Assembly (NCBI GenBank): GCA_022376515.1
Contig: WTXI01000017.1
Coordinates: 310,001 to 374,000, forward strand
DNA: 64,000 nucleotides
Direction: 5' to 3'
Source of the DNA: Lactifluus volemus
Lineage: Eukaryota > Basidiomycota > Agaricomycetes > Russulales > Russulaceae
A program made the position numbers and the translations under genes. Below, piece after piece: positions 21,458 to 33,372 of this stretch. A model generated the notes under the pieces. It was not told where the DNA came from and did no database searches. It saw only the letters and a program-made list of their open reading frames with translations. Numbering within the stretch: the stretch's first letter is position 1; the number at the start of each line of letters is the position of its first letter.

Positions 21458-22388
21458 ATGCTTGCAAAATTTCCGCTTACAAACGTTCCCGACGCCCTCT
21501 TGCAGAAGGTCATCATAAATTTGCAGATCAATGCCGACATTCTCAAAGGGAGTGCCATGGTTGGCACTGGTCTCTCTGACCAGGTGGCTGCCAACAAAGG
21601 GCTCAGCAAGAACCACTGGAAATGGCGTGTCCTCGACGGGAATATCGGGCAGATACAGTTCGGCATGAACGTGAACCCAGTCCCGAGCGACAACTTTATG
21701 CAGGCGCGGTACACGAGGCAGTCGCCCTGACCCCGACTTTGTACCCGACGAAGTATTTAGCGACATTGGCAGCATCAACAAGCCCCCGCTTGTCGACGGC
21801 CAGGGCAAGCCGGTCGTCGTCAGCAGCAGTGGCAACGGCGGCACCAGCAACGACAGCGAGCCAGCCAAATTTAGTGACGCTGGCAGCCAGGACATTCCGC
21901 CAAGCATTCGCTCTAGCGGCGGTGGTGTCATCTAACAGCCCACTGAGGGCGCTTCAATCCCGGGCGTCTTCGCCATCCGCACCTTCGCGCTCGCCGCCGG
22001 CACCACGTTTGGACAGCTCCTTCATGCTCTTACGTCCCGCGGCATGGAACCATTTCATTTCTGCAAGATCGGAGCTGCGTATTTGGGTTGCCTTGACTCT
22101 ATGTGCGTCGTTCGGCAATCTTCAGCTACTTATCCCCTGATTTTATTCTCTCTTCGTCTTTACAGTAGTCAGGCCGCGGCCGCGTGAATCTCGGACGGCC
22201 TCATATTGACTGGCCTTTGCAGTGAGACGCCGGTGCAAGACATCTTCGTTCTATTGGAATGGCGCTACACCCGACCTCGCGTCCCATGCAACCGCGACGA
22301 CACGACCACAGAAGAAGGCGTGTGCCGCACTCCCAACTACATCGATCGCGCCGAACTGCTGATTATAAGCTTAATCAGCATTTCGTAA
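21458..22388 (+). pseudogene. Unknown gene X, copy 1 (frameshifted)
   Basis: A frame from 21458 reads LQINADILKGSAMVG, NHWKWRVLDG and QIQFGMNVNPVPSDN, then breaks near 21725. The continuation in another frame reads DPDFVPDEVFSDIGS, DGQGKPVVVSSSGN and AKFSDAGSQDIPPS, then meets a TAA where the second copy has CAA. Homology to copy 2 resumes further on and reaches about 22388, including the ETPVQDIFVLLEWRYTRP block. Because both copies share the amino-acid signal over several blocks, a real protein is likely to have existed. I do not recognise the family. Upstream, a 26-base motif (TCTACCC...CTCTCTCT) is repeated at about 21297 and 21415. Confidence 0.5.
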
Positions 22389-22400
22389 TCTCAATCAACG

Positions 22401-23646
22401 CCTACTTTTAATTTCTGGCACGTACTGTACTACATGTAGATCCTGGGCTTCTATTATATTTTAGAGTTTAGTGGTGACTCTGGTGAGTTTGTAAACGCCG
22501 ATCTCGGGACTTGGAGAAGCGTTCTGTTTTTCGAATTTCTCGGCCAAGCTAGGCTTCCAGCTTCAACTTGTATCATTCAGTGCTATGTTTTCGTTTCCTG
22601 CAATAACCTCAGCGTCGGCACCTGAATTTTTCAGCTGTGAGACCATGGACTATCGTCACGGTGTCAAAGACATTTTTTTGTTTCCCCGAATAACCTTGGT
22701 CTCGGTTGTTGTCGCACCTAGCCTCAAAGTTCCTCGACAGAAATGCCATGTACGGGTTGCTCATTTGATGTGCACGTTTTCTGCATTGTCGAAACTAACC
22801 CGATGTCTTTGTGACTACTGCCTTAGTGTCGTACAAAATTCCAGATGACATCGGCACACACAAATTAGTACGAAACGAGGTGTCGTCACGGTAGTGACAA
22901 GACGCCACTCCAATTGAAGGGCAAAGCTGTAGGAGGCGATAGTGCGTATAAGCTATTTCAGCTGATCTCACGTGTCATAAATGTAGAGTGTCTAGGTGGG
23001 CATGAATTTGGGAAGAAGTAGCGATGTACAGGATCTGTAATGTAATCACGTAACTACCAATAAACGAGTCAGCGAAATGTAGCATTTGCATAGGGCATAT
23101 ACGACAACAAGTACGCATCCAATTAACTATTTCTAGCGCGTCACGAACATGAAGGACAATAACCTGAGATTTGTGCTATAAAGAAGTCAGATCAGATCAT
23201 GCGTGCGTATGAATACTCAGAAACTTTGGTGGCGCACCATATTGTTCCGGAAATTGCCGGCTTAGGTGCATAAAGTACACATGATACGTAGTGTCGTCAT
23301 TTCATGAGCGCGCAGCATGAACAACCTCTAAAGGGTATTTACCAAAGACCTGACACTTTCGCGCTGGGGTTTTCACTCCGTCCCCAGTCGTGGTTCCTTC
23401 CAACATAGCACGGACACTGCTTGGACTGGCCTCTCGTTGCATGCCCCCGATGCTTTATTTCACACCGGTACAACATCGCCATCACTTGTACCATCATCGT
23501 GGGCCGCGATAGCGTACCGCATGCACATCATGCGTCCCCGTCGCCAACTCCTGTCTTTCCAGTGTAGCGCTCATTCTCGCATCATGGGACATCGCTCAAT
23601 GGTCCTGTACCACACTCTGGAAGGAGGAGGACACGCAGTGCATTAA
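22401..23646. other. No gene recognised
   Basis: AT-balanced sequence with only short unsupported frames on either strand. Confidence 0.4.
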
Positions 23647-24420
23647 GTGTACCGAGCGCGTCACCATCTTCACCATTACCAGCATCAGCATCACCGCGGC
23701 AGCGGCGCTGAGGATGACGTTTTCGCCGCTGCTCCTGCTCCTCCCATAGCTAGTCATGTTCCATTGAGTGCCCCTGCTGCGCCGGCTAGACCGTTTGAGA
23801 TGGACTCTGTGAATGATGACAGTCTGAGGTCTGGTCTGTGCGGTATCAGAAGGACTACTGTAATTCGAATGTGGACTCAGAGATGGGGAGAGGCACAAGA
23901 TGATGAAAATGGAGGTGCTGCTGATGGCGCGTGGGTAGATACAGATACAAAACCGGACGGGGCGATGATGGTGGCTGGCAGCCACAGCCACCGTCATGAA
24001 GTGTGCAAGCGGTTGAGCGCGGAACGCTGTGCTTCAAGTTTGCGGGCTTCCGAAGACCTTCTTCCTAGGAGACTGGACCGTTTCCTAGTAGCATTACATG
24101 GTTGTTATTGTTTTTGGCTCCAAAGTCGAGAATCCCTGGAGTGTCAAGTTCCTTGCAGAGAAACCTTGCTTTATGGCACGCAAAAGCAAATTCTGCCAGT
24201 ATTGCTGGACTTCATGATAGGGAATGTGTTATGCATATGTCTGTTTTGCTCAGTCTTTTTCCCTTTAGATAGTTTAGTGATATCCTGTTGGCAGCAAAAG
24301 TTGGCGATGTTGCAGTGGAGACCGGTTATAGCACACAAAAGTAAATTTTGCCAGCTGGACATCATGATAGAAAATGTGTTATGCATGTCTGCTTTGTTCA
24401 GTCCTTTTCCCTGTAGATAG
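23647..24420 (+). CDS. Unrecognised open frame (257 aa), doubtful
   Basis: The frame begins with a His-rich stretch and has an Ala/Pro-rich part, but no known domain. Its last 80 codons are built from two copies of a 155-bp tandem duplication (24176-24458) that encodes unlike peptides in the two copies, which argues against selection on this frame. A competing 133-aa frame lies on the other strand. No splice-supported alternative was found. Confidence 0.2.
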   Translation: MYRARHHLHHYQHQHHRGSGAEDDVFAAAPAPPIASHVPLSAPAAPARPFEMDSVNDDSLRSGLCGIRRTTVIRMWTQRWGEAQDDENGGAADGAWVDTDTKPDGAMMVAGSHSHRHEVCKRLSAERCASSLRASEDLLPRRLDRFLVALHGCYCFWLQSRESLECQVPCRETLLYGTQKQILPVLLDFMIGNVLCICLFCSVFFPLDSLVISCWQQKLAMLQWRPVIAHKSKFCQLDIMIENVLCMSALFSPFPCR

Positions 24421-24458
24421 CAGCAATATCCTGTTGGCGGCAAAAGTTGTCGAGGTTG
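24176..24458 (+). repeat. Imperfect tandem duplication, period about 155 bp
   Basis: Blocks GCAC(G/A)CAAAAG, TTCTGCCAG/TTTTGCCAG, ATGTGTTATGCAT and ATATCCTGTTGGC recur in the same order, first copy from 24176 and second from 24331. Confidence 0.7.
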
Positions 24459-25009
24459 GACACCCGTGTGGCAAGATCCTCAGCCGCTGGGCACTTCAGC
24501 CGACACTTCAGCCAACATAGTCCGAGTGGTGAGTAAACACCTGTAAATACATTACTTATAATCGCAATGGGGTCTTTCATAGCAGATGAAAACGCCGCTT
24601 TCCGGGGCCGCTTTCGAAAGTGATTTGGACCTTGATTTGGACTCGAGAGGTATCAGTCACGCAAGGTGACATGCCAAATTTCAGACTCTGTTTGGCGTAG
24701 GCCACAATGAGGACATTCTCTATATGGGAAATATGGGGAACATTCCTTTAATAACCTTGCCAGTGAGGCCCAGAGCCCGAGGAAAGCTTCCAATCTTGGC
24801 GACAGTCCTACTAGTAGGACTTGTCCGACTTGTCACTGAGCGCCACGGCGGTGCCTGTAAGGGTCTCGGGCCTACCAAATCAGGATGTTTCGTTCGGCAT
24901 CAATTCAGTGATAATTCGGTGACGTCCTGGTTTATATTATGGAAGTCTCGGTGATAAAGTCTCAAGATTCCCTCAGTTTCAATCAGTGATAATTTTCCCA
25001 ACATCACCC
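24459..25009. other. Spacer before repeat copy D
   Basis: No gene recognised; short frames only. Confidence 0.4.
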
Positions 25010-27390
25010 TATTATTTTTTGCCGCTCACCGCCAACCAAGCCCTCACAAATCACAACACCTACCCTGCCCCCCAACAATTCATAGAGCCCATGCCATCCC
25101 AACCTCATCCAAAGACTAATATCGCACGTATGCCCCTCTTCAACAGGTCTACACACATGCACATGGGTTAACTGCCTTATAGGAAAGGTCCTGTCTTTCT
25201 TCCACTTCTTTCACAAAGACAGATCCCACCAAAAACTAAGGGAGATAACTCAGAAAACTCAGTCAGAGCCGCAAATTGGCCAAACTGGCGGTTCTGTCAT
25301 CGCAGAAATTCCGTCAGATACGGCCGAACGGAATCTCACGTGGAAGGAATGGTGCCAGATGTGGGAGGGCCGACACTGACTTCCCGAGATTTAGTCAAAG
25401 GCGGGGATTACCCCCAAAGAAGGGCCAGAAGTTACCATTCTCCGAGCACCTTACCTATCTTCACACCGTCGCTCGGTCTTTATGTCAATGTACCTATACA
25501 CGAGTCCTGATGCTGCGGTTTGAACCTTCTATATCGCATTGCGTGTCTAATTGCTATAACTATCGCCGTTGGATAGCGGAGTCACCGTGGCTTTTACGGT
25601 GTACACGGCTGATCCACGCATCCCAAAGCCATGTTCCAATCGAATCACCTTAGGTAATTGAATTCTCGGGTTGCGAGCAGCCATCGGTCTGTGACTAGGC
25701 CGAAGGTAGAATTTACCGGTCAATGGTAGTAACGCGAAGGGTGATGATTAGATTAAAAAGGGTCACGTGTATTTCCATTTTCCTAAGCCAGTACGGTCTG
25801 CTGGGTCGGGGTGTATGGAGAATTTTTTCCTCTTCCTTGCAAGGGTCGTGCATCATCAAAAGGCTGTGTTCAGAGAGAGCGCAGCGCCGCCAGGGAGTTG
25901 TAAAAGAGGTTCCGGCTCTCTTTAAGGCCAGTCGGTTTAGGCGGTGGATGGTTTGTTCACCAGTGACTGAGGTCTGTTCGACGGATAATGCGTGGACGTT
26001 AAAAACTCCTTGTTGTGCCGTGGCTTTCCAATCATCTACGATAGTTAGCTTGTACTTTGAGTCGAAAACAGTACCGACCGTATTGAAGGTTCGCTGGTGG
26101 CACCTTACAAGGACCCCCCAGTCCAGACTTTCGACGTGACTGGCTGCTTTTGTGTGGTAGGAGAGGGAGCAGTGGAAGAGCACATGTTTTACTGCAACCT
26201 TCGGCTGCACTGACACGAGACGTAGCATGGGAGCCCATGCCTCAGAGGCTGGGAAGGGGGGCTTTGATATCCCACGTGGTCAGACGTTGATACGATAATG
26301 GAGATTATAGAGAAGGATAAGATGTGTTCAACTTACGACTGCATGGTATTGCATTGTCAATCACAAGTTCGTACCAACACGGTGTGACTGCTACAGTAGT
26401 AGGACGGGGACGGACGTTGCAGCCGCTTAGCACCCTAAAAAAAGGAAGAGGAAACAGACGTACATCTCACCCAGCCAAAAAAAATAATCGTCGCGGCATA
26501 GCGAGCGACGTACTCGACAGAGAAGAGCGGAACGATGCTGGTCTCGAGGCTGAATCAAAGGAAAATGGGCATGGTCTCCAGTATAGGGAAGAGAGGAGAA
26601 AGTGATGAATACGGGTGACAAGAAGGTGCACAAGCGCCGCCGTGGGCGACGAGTTGGAGAGGAGATGACACATGGATGTGCGAATCGGGAAGGTGCTCTT
26701 CATCGTGGGAATTTCGAGGTGCAAGGGTCAGGGGGCAATATACTCAATGACCGACAACAACTCCATGCCTTTTCAACAAACTTTTCATCTACAGATACGA
26801 ACCATTTTCAGAGTGCTTCTTTGTTAATTTTACCGAGTTGGTCGTTCTCAAGTTTTGTCGAACTCAAGCTCATGTGAGGCCGACTGCCGCGCCGGTGGAT
26901 ATTAACCAACGCTACTGTTGCCTTCTGCCTATCCTCACCGTTCATGCAGCAAGTCCAATTAACAGCCCAAATCGGGGTCAGTCTGGACCGCCTCTCCGCC
27001 GTGTGTTACGGGGCACTACAAGCAGACAACTCCTCTACCGCAGCTTCAGGGTCATCTAGTTACCACGCTAGGTCAAGCCCTCCTCGTGCTACACAGCTGG
27101 CCAGGTTTCACCCCTCGTGGAAGCCTTCGAGGGACCCGTTGACACCACCAATCCCTTCTTTCAGCACGGAAGCTGCATTGTCAAAATCACCTAGACCACA
27201 GCAAGACCGAGCCTGCCCCACAGCGGATGTCCGGACCGACCCAATTTTCTCAGGAGACCGCTGGCTACTACTGCAACATCCCACTCCCCGAACCCACCCT
27301 GGCCGCACCCAACGATCCTTCATGCCAGCCAACGATACTTTCATGTCATAATACCCTTGGAGGCACCCAGGAAAGAATGGATTAGACCCC
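25010..27390 (+). repeat. Dispersed repeat family, copy D (most complete, about 2.4 kb)
   Basis: It runs from the leader (CAAGCCCTCACAA...CAACAATTCATAGAGCCC) through the small frame and all shared blocks to GGATTAGACCCC. It has no long insertion and no recognisable transposition protein or terminal inverted repeats. It serves as the reference for the other copies. Confidence 0.8.
25119..25379 (+). pseudogene. Small conserved frame of the dispersed repeat, copy D
   Basis: Same 261-nt length and stop position as copy B, fully open, but the ATG is ATA here. The tail ERNLTWKEWCQMWEGRH differs from B at the last residue only. Changes between B and D are mostly substitutions without indels, as expected of a sequence that was under coding constraint until recently. 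Confidence 0.4.
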
Positions 27391-27736
27391 CTGTTTCTCT
27401 TTACTACTGCCCTCCGGACGTTTTGACTGCGTTGTGACCGACAACACTCTAGTACATATGATTAAGTTCTTGCCCACCCCTCATGCCGCCTCCAGTCATG
27501 TTCCTACAGGAGCCGTGTCTTTGTCATAGGTACACGTTGTGGAATATACATCTAGTCAAAAACGTGATGATGCCCCGAACCAATACAACGGCGTTTCCGA
27601 CTCCTCCCCCCTCCTCCCCTTCCAGTCCCATTTTTTCAGAGACCATGTCTTTGAATAAGATACATGTATTGATATATAGAAGCAGAATAAAAGAAACAAA
27701 TAGCTTGGGGGAATTGAAAAACAAAATATGCTGATT
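27391..27736 (+). mobile_element. LINE 3' UTR relics
   Basis: 27478-27560 aligns by eye with the 3' UTR of the LINE at 20683-21114 (GCCGCC, CATGTTCCTA, GTGTCTTTGTCATA, CACGTTG blocks). A second, weaker match with the same order is seen at about 27610-27690. No coding part or intact poly(A) is left. Confidence 0.45.
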
Positions 27737-30700
27737 CTATTTAGATAAATCATATACGGTAGCCCAATTTGATCCATACACAAACTTTGAGAAATCAAGC
27801 CGGGTCTCGTGTTCGCCTGCAATCCAGATGGTGCTAGGTCTATGAAGGCACGACCTATGAACCCCAGGAATCCATAAAATAAGTTCTTTCTCTGCTCCGT
27901 ATATCCAACCGTCCGAGTCACTATCAATCACGGTTTGGTCCGTGAAACGATCTTGAATATCTTCAGTCGTGAGCTTCGTCACATCAATTGTGCAGCCTTC
28001 TGAAGCTGAGGTTGTATCCTGCTCGTCTGGTGAGAATGCAACAGATTTGACGGGATTAGGGTGTCGCGTAAACGGGCCTGCTACGACCGGCCCTGTTGTG
28101 ACGTCCCACATCCAAATCGGGTCATCGTCCGAGGCTGAGGCTGATGCGATCCGCTGCCCGTCAGGCGAGTATGCAATACAACGGATCAAAGAGGCATGCT
28201 GGTTAAATGGGCCCGCTACAACCTGTCCCGTTGTGGCATCCCAAACCCGAATTATGCGATAGCTCGAGGCCGATGCGATATGCTGCCCGTCCGGTGAATA
28301 TGCAACAGATATGACCATAGAGGCAAGTCGTCTAATTAATGGATTCGCAACAACCTGTCCTGTTGTGGCATCCCACACCCGAATCGTGCCATCCTCCGAG
28401 GCTGATGCGATACGCTGCCCGTCCGGCGAGTATGCAACACATGCGACCCAATCTGTGTGTCCAGTGAGTGGGCCCGCTATGATCTCTCCTGTTGTGGAAT
28501 CCCACACCCAAATCGTGCGATCTCTCGAGGCCGATGCGAAATGCTGTCCATCCGGCGAAAATGCAAGAGATGTAACCAACATAATGTGTCCAGTAAATGG
28601 GCCTACGGCCTGTCCTGTTATGGCATCCCACGCCCAAATCGTGCAATTGTCGGAGGCCGATGCGATACGCCGCCCGTCTGGTGAGAATGCAACACCTGTG
28701 ACCAAATCGGTGTGTCCAGTAAATGGGCCTGCTACGACCTGTCCTGTTGTAGCATCCCACACCCGGATTGTTCCATCTCCCGAGGCTGATGCGATACGCT
28801 GCCCATCCGGCGAGAATGCAGCAGATGTTACCGAATTGGTGTATCCAGTAAGTGGGCCCGCTACGACCTGTCCTGTTGTGGCATCCCACACCCGAACTGT
28901 GCCATCTCCCGAGGCCGATGAGATATGCCGCCCGTCCTGCGAGAATGCAACAGATCTTACTGAATAAATCTGTCTAGTAAATGGGCCCGCCACCTGTCCT
29001 GTTGTGGCATCCCACACCCGAATCGTGCCATCGTCCGAGGTCGATGCGATATGCTGCCCGTCTGGCGAGAATGCAACAGACATGACACAGCTGGTGTGTC
29101 CAGTGAACGGGCCCGCTACGACCTGTCCTGTTGTGGTATCCCACACCCGAATCGTGCGATCCCCCAAGGCAGATGCAACACGCTGTCCGTCCGGCGAGAA
29201 TACAACAACCATGACCGAATGGAGATGTTCAGTGAACGGATTTGCTACGACCTGTCCTGTTGTGACATCCCACACCCGGATCGTGTAATCGTCCGAGGCC
29301 GATGCGATATGCTGCCCATCTGGCGAGTAAACAACAGATCTGACCAAATCGGTGTGTCCAGTAAGTGGGCCCACTACGACCTGTCCTGTTGTGGCATCCC
29401 ACACCCGAATCGTGCCATCGTCCGAGGCCGACGCGATACGCTGCCCGTTTGGCGAGTATGCAACACACGTGACCAAACCAGTATATCCAGTAAACGGGCC
29501 CACTACGGCCTCTCCTGTTGTGGCATCCCACACCCGAATCGTGCAATCGAACGAGGCCGATGCGATACGCTGCCCATCTGGTGAGAATACGACACAAACG
29601 ATCCGGCTGTCATGTGCCGGAATCGTCATTTCCAATGCTGGCCAATGTGACAACTGCCCGCGCTCCAACGCCAATGTGTGAGGAAATTGGTAAAGGTATT
29701 GATTCAGGATTTGGGATGAGGTCGGTGTGAATGGGAGGGCCGAGATGTAGATATGCGGTGCACTTCTTGCCACTGCCATCCCGAAATACCTCACAAACGC
29801 GGACGCATCCTTCACTAATGCCAATAAATTCTTCTCCGTTTGTGGACGCTATTGTACCCAAAAATTAATACATATCATATAGAGTCATGGGGTGCACCTA
29901 CCTCCCGTTGTAGCCATATTGACAGAGATGACAGTGCCGGTAAAGCAAGGCCCACACGACTCTTGAGGCTAAGCACTTCCAGCCAAAACAAAAACTTTGT
30001 CTCGAGCAGCGACTGAAGCTTCACAAAGAGGTCGTGCTTGAAAGCAACGTGTTCTAGATGAATGCTCCAGAAAATGCACGCATACGATAGAGCAGGTGAT
30101 ATGTATCTTGCAAGCCGAGAGTCCATGTCTGGGACATCGCTATTGGCAAGAAACGACGACTCGAGTTTGCAAATGTTGAATTTGAGATCACCGAGCATCA
30201 AACCCAAGCAAGCGTGTGCCAACTGATGATGGGCATCAGCAAGATCCACATAAAATACATTGCTCGTCTTGTTGGTCAGAAAGTCGCGGAATGAAGTATG
30301 GAGAGGAACGATGGGATGTGTTTGATCAAATGAAGTGACGTTACTCAGAAGCGAGCCAAGGTGACGGAGAATCCCAACAACGGGTTCTGAATCCTCGGGG
30401 TCATCAACGGGTGCGTGCCGTCGCAGAGCAATCAACGATTCGATCGACAGGGGCTCGGACGCAGCAAAAAGCTGTCCCATGATGGACCGAAATAGACTTT
30501 GTGCTCCATCTGTTCTGAAGTACTCTTTGAGAACTTCTTCGTACAAGTTATCCAACAGACCTTCTCCGTTGAGACTTCGAGGTTGTCCCAACAGGTGCTG
30601 TACGCGCTTTTTCATGCCAAGGCCGAGACTGGCAGGGCCACCATTTATGAACCCACTTGCAACTGCTGCCCACTGAAACAGGCCCTCTGACGCCTTTGCC

Positions 30701-32345
30701 AGTTTGATGCCATGCTCTTTGAACACGTCCGGAGGGAGCTCCTTCTGAAGATATACGCTGATATCTTGCTCCGTCTTGGAAGCCAGTTTGACATCATTCA
30801 TGTAGAGGGTCTCGACAGATGACGCATTTATAAACGCAGGTTCGATACCGTCCTCAGGCCTTGAGGTAACGAGGACGCGAAAATTTGATGGGAGGTCGAC
30901 AAGATGTTGTGCCAAAAACGTGTGTAATCCGAATTTGCTATTTGTATCTCCGCTCTCGTCCAATGCGTCGATGACAATTAGGATCGGACCGGGAAGGGAT
31001 AGGGTGCTGAGGGGTTCAAGAAGGAGGTGTTCAAAAAGTGTACGATAGTCTCGGCTACCACGAAGAGCCGAATTATCTTTAATGACCTTTCCGAGCGCGC
31101 GTTTGAATGTAGGATGTTGATCGGAGAGATCACGTGCAAGTGTCGTGAAGAGTTGGTAAGCATCATATTTGGGATTTTCCCTCCGCAGAAAAGCGAAGTA
31201 AGAGCCGAGACACCTGTTATGGAAACGACGTGCGACCTCGTGTGCGATTGAGGACTTCCCTGTGCCAGCTTGGCCGAGGAGAACGAGCCCACACTTAGAA
31301 TTCGGATTCTCGACCCATTGGACAATGTGACTCAAGAAGTCTTCGCGTGTGCCCTCGAGACAGCGTTTCTCATCGCCGAATCGCCAGCCTCCCTTGTAAG
31401 GCAAGTCTCTGATTAATGCACTCAATTCTTGTGCCTCTTGTCAGACTAACAATACGACGACCCTGTAAATATTAGAATTAGAATTACTCACCAGCATCGA
31501 GCACGTCTAGCACAGCAGCCTCGGTGATGACAGCAGCACGATCGTGGAAATTATCTCGCAGTCGGATGAGCTTGGTGCGGAAATTTTCGACCTTTTCATT
31601 GACGTCATGGAGTTTATTCTTCAAAATTCGCTTTCCTAAAAACATAATTTTATAATGGATGGCCGATGAGATAAGTCAAGACGACGTACCAACGTGCCCA
31701 TCCTCCGCATATGATATGATAAATGTGGCACATTCGGAGACGCACTCCAGCATCTCATCAAGGATTTTTACCTGCGTAGACGCTGGCTCCATGTTCCTCA
31801 AAACATCCGCCTCTATTATAAATTCGAATGCATCCCGGATGGCCTTGAGTAGAGTTCGGACGTTGTCGTCGCGCTCATATTGGCTTAGCAAAGCCTGGAG
31901 GAGAGATGAAAGGAGTGAATTTTCCATATCCTCCGACAAGGCATGGAGACGCACTTCTGGAATCCTTGAGAGTAGGTCCCATGCTGGCTTTGCATGGGGA
32001 AGTAACTGAAGAGGGGAGATCAGCCGAGCGAAGCATAGATAAAAATGATGTTAAACAAACTTTTACAATCGGACCAACAGTTTCCATGACCTGCTTGATA
32101 ACACCAACTGCACTCTTCCACGTTTTCAAGATATCCATAGCGTCCGCGGCGCAATCGAGGGCGCGGGACATCTCCATCTGGCTCTCCGTTACTGCCCCCA
32201 CAGAAGAACCGGCCTCGATGGGGAGATCACCCGTCTGGGATGAAAGAGATCGCAGGTTGGTAACTTCCGTAGATTGCATGGTTTCGTTTTGGGCGTTGAC
32301 TACCACAGTCGTTGAGGAACTCGCGTTTGCTGACACGGCAATCAT
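27737..32345 (-). CDS. NACHT-WD40 NLR (STAND) protein, 1463 aa, five exons
   Basis: Exons 32061-32345, 31690-32005, 31492-31635, 29902-31436 and 27737-29848 join in frame; introns are 55, 54, 55 and 53 nt. The first in-frame ATG is at 32345; a further 5' exon cannot be excluded. Order of parts: alpha-helical N-terminal region of unassigned type (residues 1-250); NACHT NTPase with Walker A GQAGTGKSS (about 303-311), Walker B ILIVIDALDE (about 400-409) and a VTSRPEDG sensor; winged-helix-like linker; then 12 WD40 units of about 43 residues (SPDGQRIASAS...TIRVWDATTGQVV) plus one degenerate unit; and a conserved-looking tail ending FVYGSNWATVYDLSK. Fungal proteins of this build act in allorecognition, cell death and immunity. 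The ligand is unknown. The WD units are nearly identical, a sign of recent expansion or gene conversion. Confidence 0.92.
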
Positions 32346-33372
32346 TAATGAGAGTGTGGTCGGCTCCGCTGAATGTGTACAATGTTCATCAGCATTGTTA
32401 AGAACAATATCAAGTTCTAAACGTAGAACGCTCAGCCAGATAAAGCGTAAGGATTCAAACAAATAGACGGACGGTTGTGGGGTTCACAATCTAACTCCTG
32501 GCTTCCAATAAGGATATCTTTCTGCGTCGTCTTTTCCGCATAAAGTGATACTGTTATATGAGAGGATGATTGTACAAAACTGGAGGGGATTTAGTCGTAC
32601 ATAGGAATAAGAATAAGAGATTTCTCACAATGCATCGATGCTCTCATTCCATTCTACGCGTTGTGCTACGCTCCGCACAGATCGTGACCGCCATGTGCTC
32701 TCCCCATATATCACAGAAGCGTAAAATCGTCTTTTTTTCCCAAGGAGGGTTTTGAGACGGGGAAGGTTGCATGCCCTAAGGACTGAAAAGGGAAAGATAA
32801 ATTACTTATCAGAACATGACATTAAAGATACGTGCCAGTGACCTGGAGTGTGAGCAACGTTGGTTGCGTTTCGCCCATCTGAGAACTACTGATAAGCCCT
32901 ATTTCGTGTTGAGGATTTGGGCTGTAGTAATGGTTAACATCGGGGGACGTCGGGTGTGAGGACATTGGAATACGAGTTTGGGACCAACTACTATGAGTTC
33001 GCAGTAGGTTGGGTTTATCAGACGTTGATCCGAACTCAGACTGAACTCAGACAGTTGGGTCACTCAATTAGGCGCCGTTCGCAAGATCAAATTGAATAAA
33101 GAAACAATTCGCAAGCTGTCCAGACATAACCACCGGCAATATCGACACTGTACGAATGCAATGGCTTAGACGACCTGCACTGATTTCCAAGCCGGTCACA
33201 GGGGAGGCATCAATCTGATTTGCACGTCTACGTCTGTATCGGATTCGAATGCATACCTTCTACCTTCTTATTCTCTTTCGACCACCATTGCTGAACGGGT
33301 GAAGAATGTTGACAGCTCAGAGCCATGGCTCACACTAGCGATCTTGGGGAACAAGTTTCCGGAAACACTCGC
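32346..33372. other. NLR upstream region, no gene recognised
   Basis: This divides the NLR start from the methyltransferase stop. An acceptor-like TTCAG lies about 26 bp upstream of the NLR ATG on the minus strand, which could mark the end of a 5' UTR intron. No clear TATA box was found. Confidence 0.35.

Larger units (their letters stand above)
19180..22400 (-). repeat. Inverted segmental duplication, copy 1
   Basis: The segment matches 37330-39480 in the opposite orientation. It covers the 3' flank of a kinase-like gene, the gene itself, and the adjacent unknown gene X. In this copy a LINE fragment (20683-21114) has been inserted between the two genes. The kinase-like gene is intact here and broken in the other copy, whereas the end of gene X is better kept in the other copy. 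Confidence 0.85.

Noticed and set aside
27969..29681. Long plus-strand frames (up to 218 aa) opposite the WD40 exon
   Set aside because: They are mirror images of the repeated WD units; the minus-strand frame explains the sequence fully and joins the NACHT exon by splicing.
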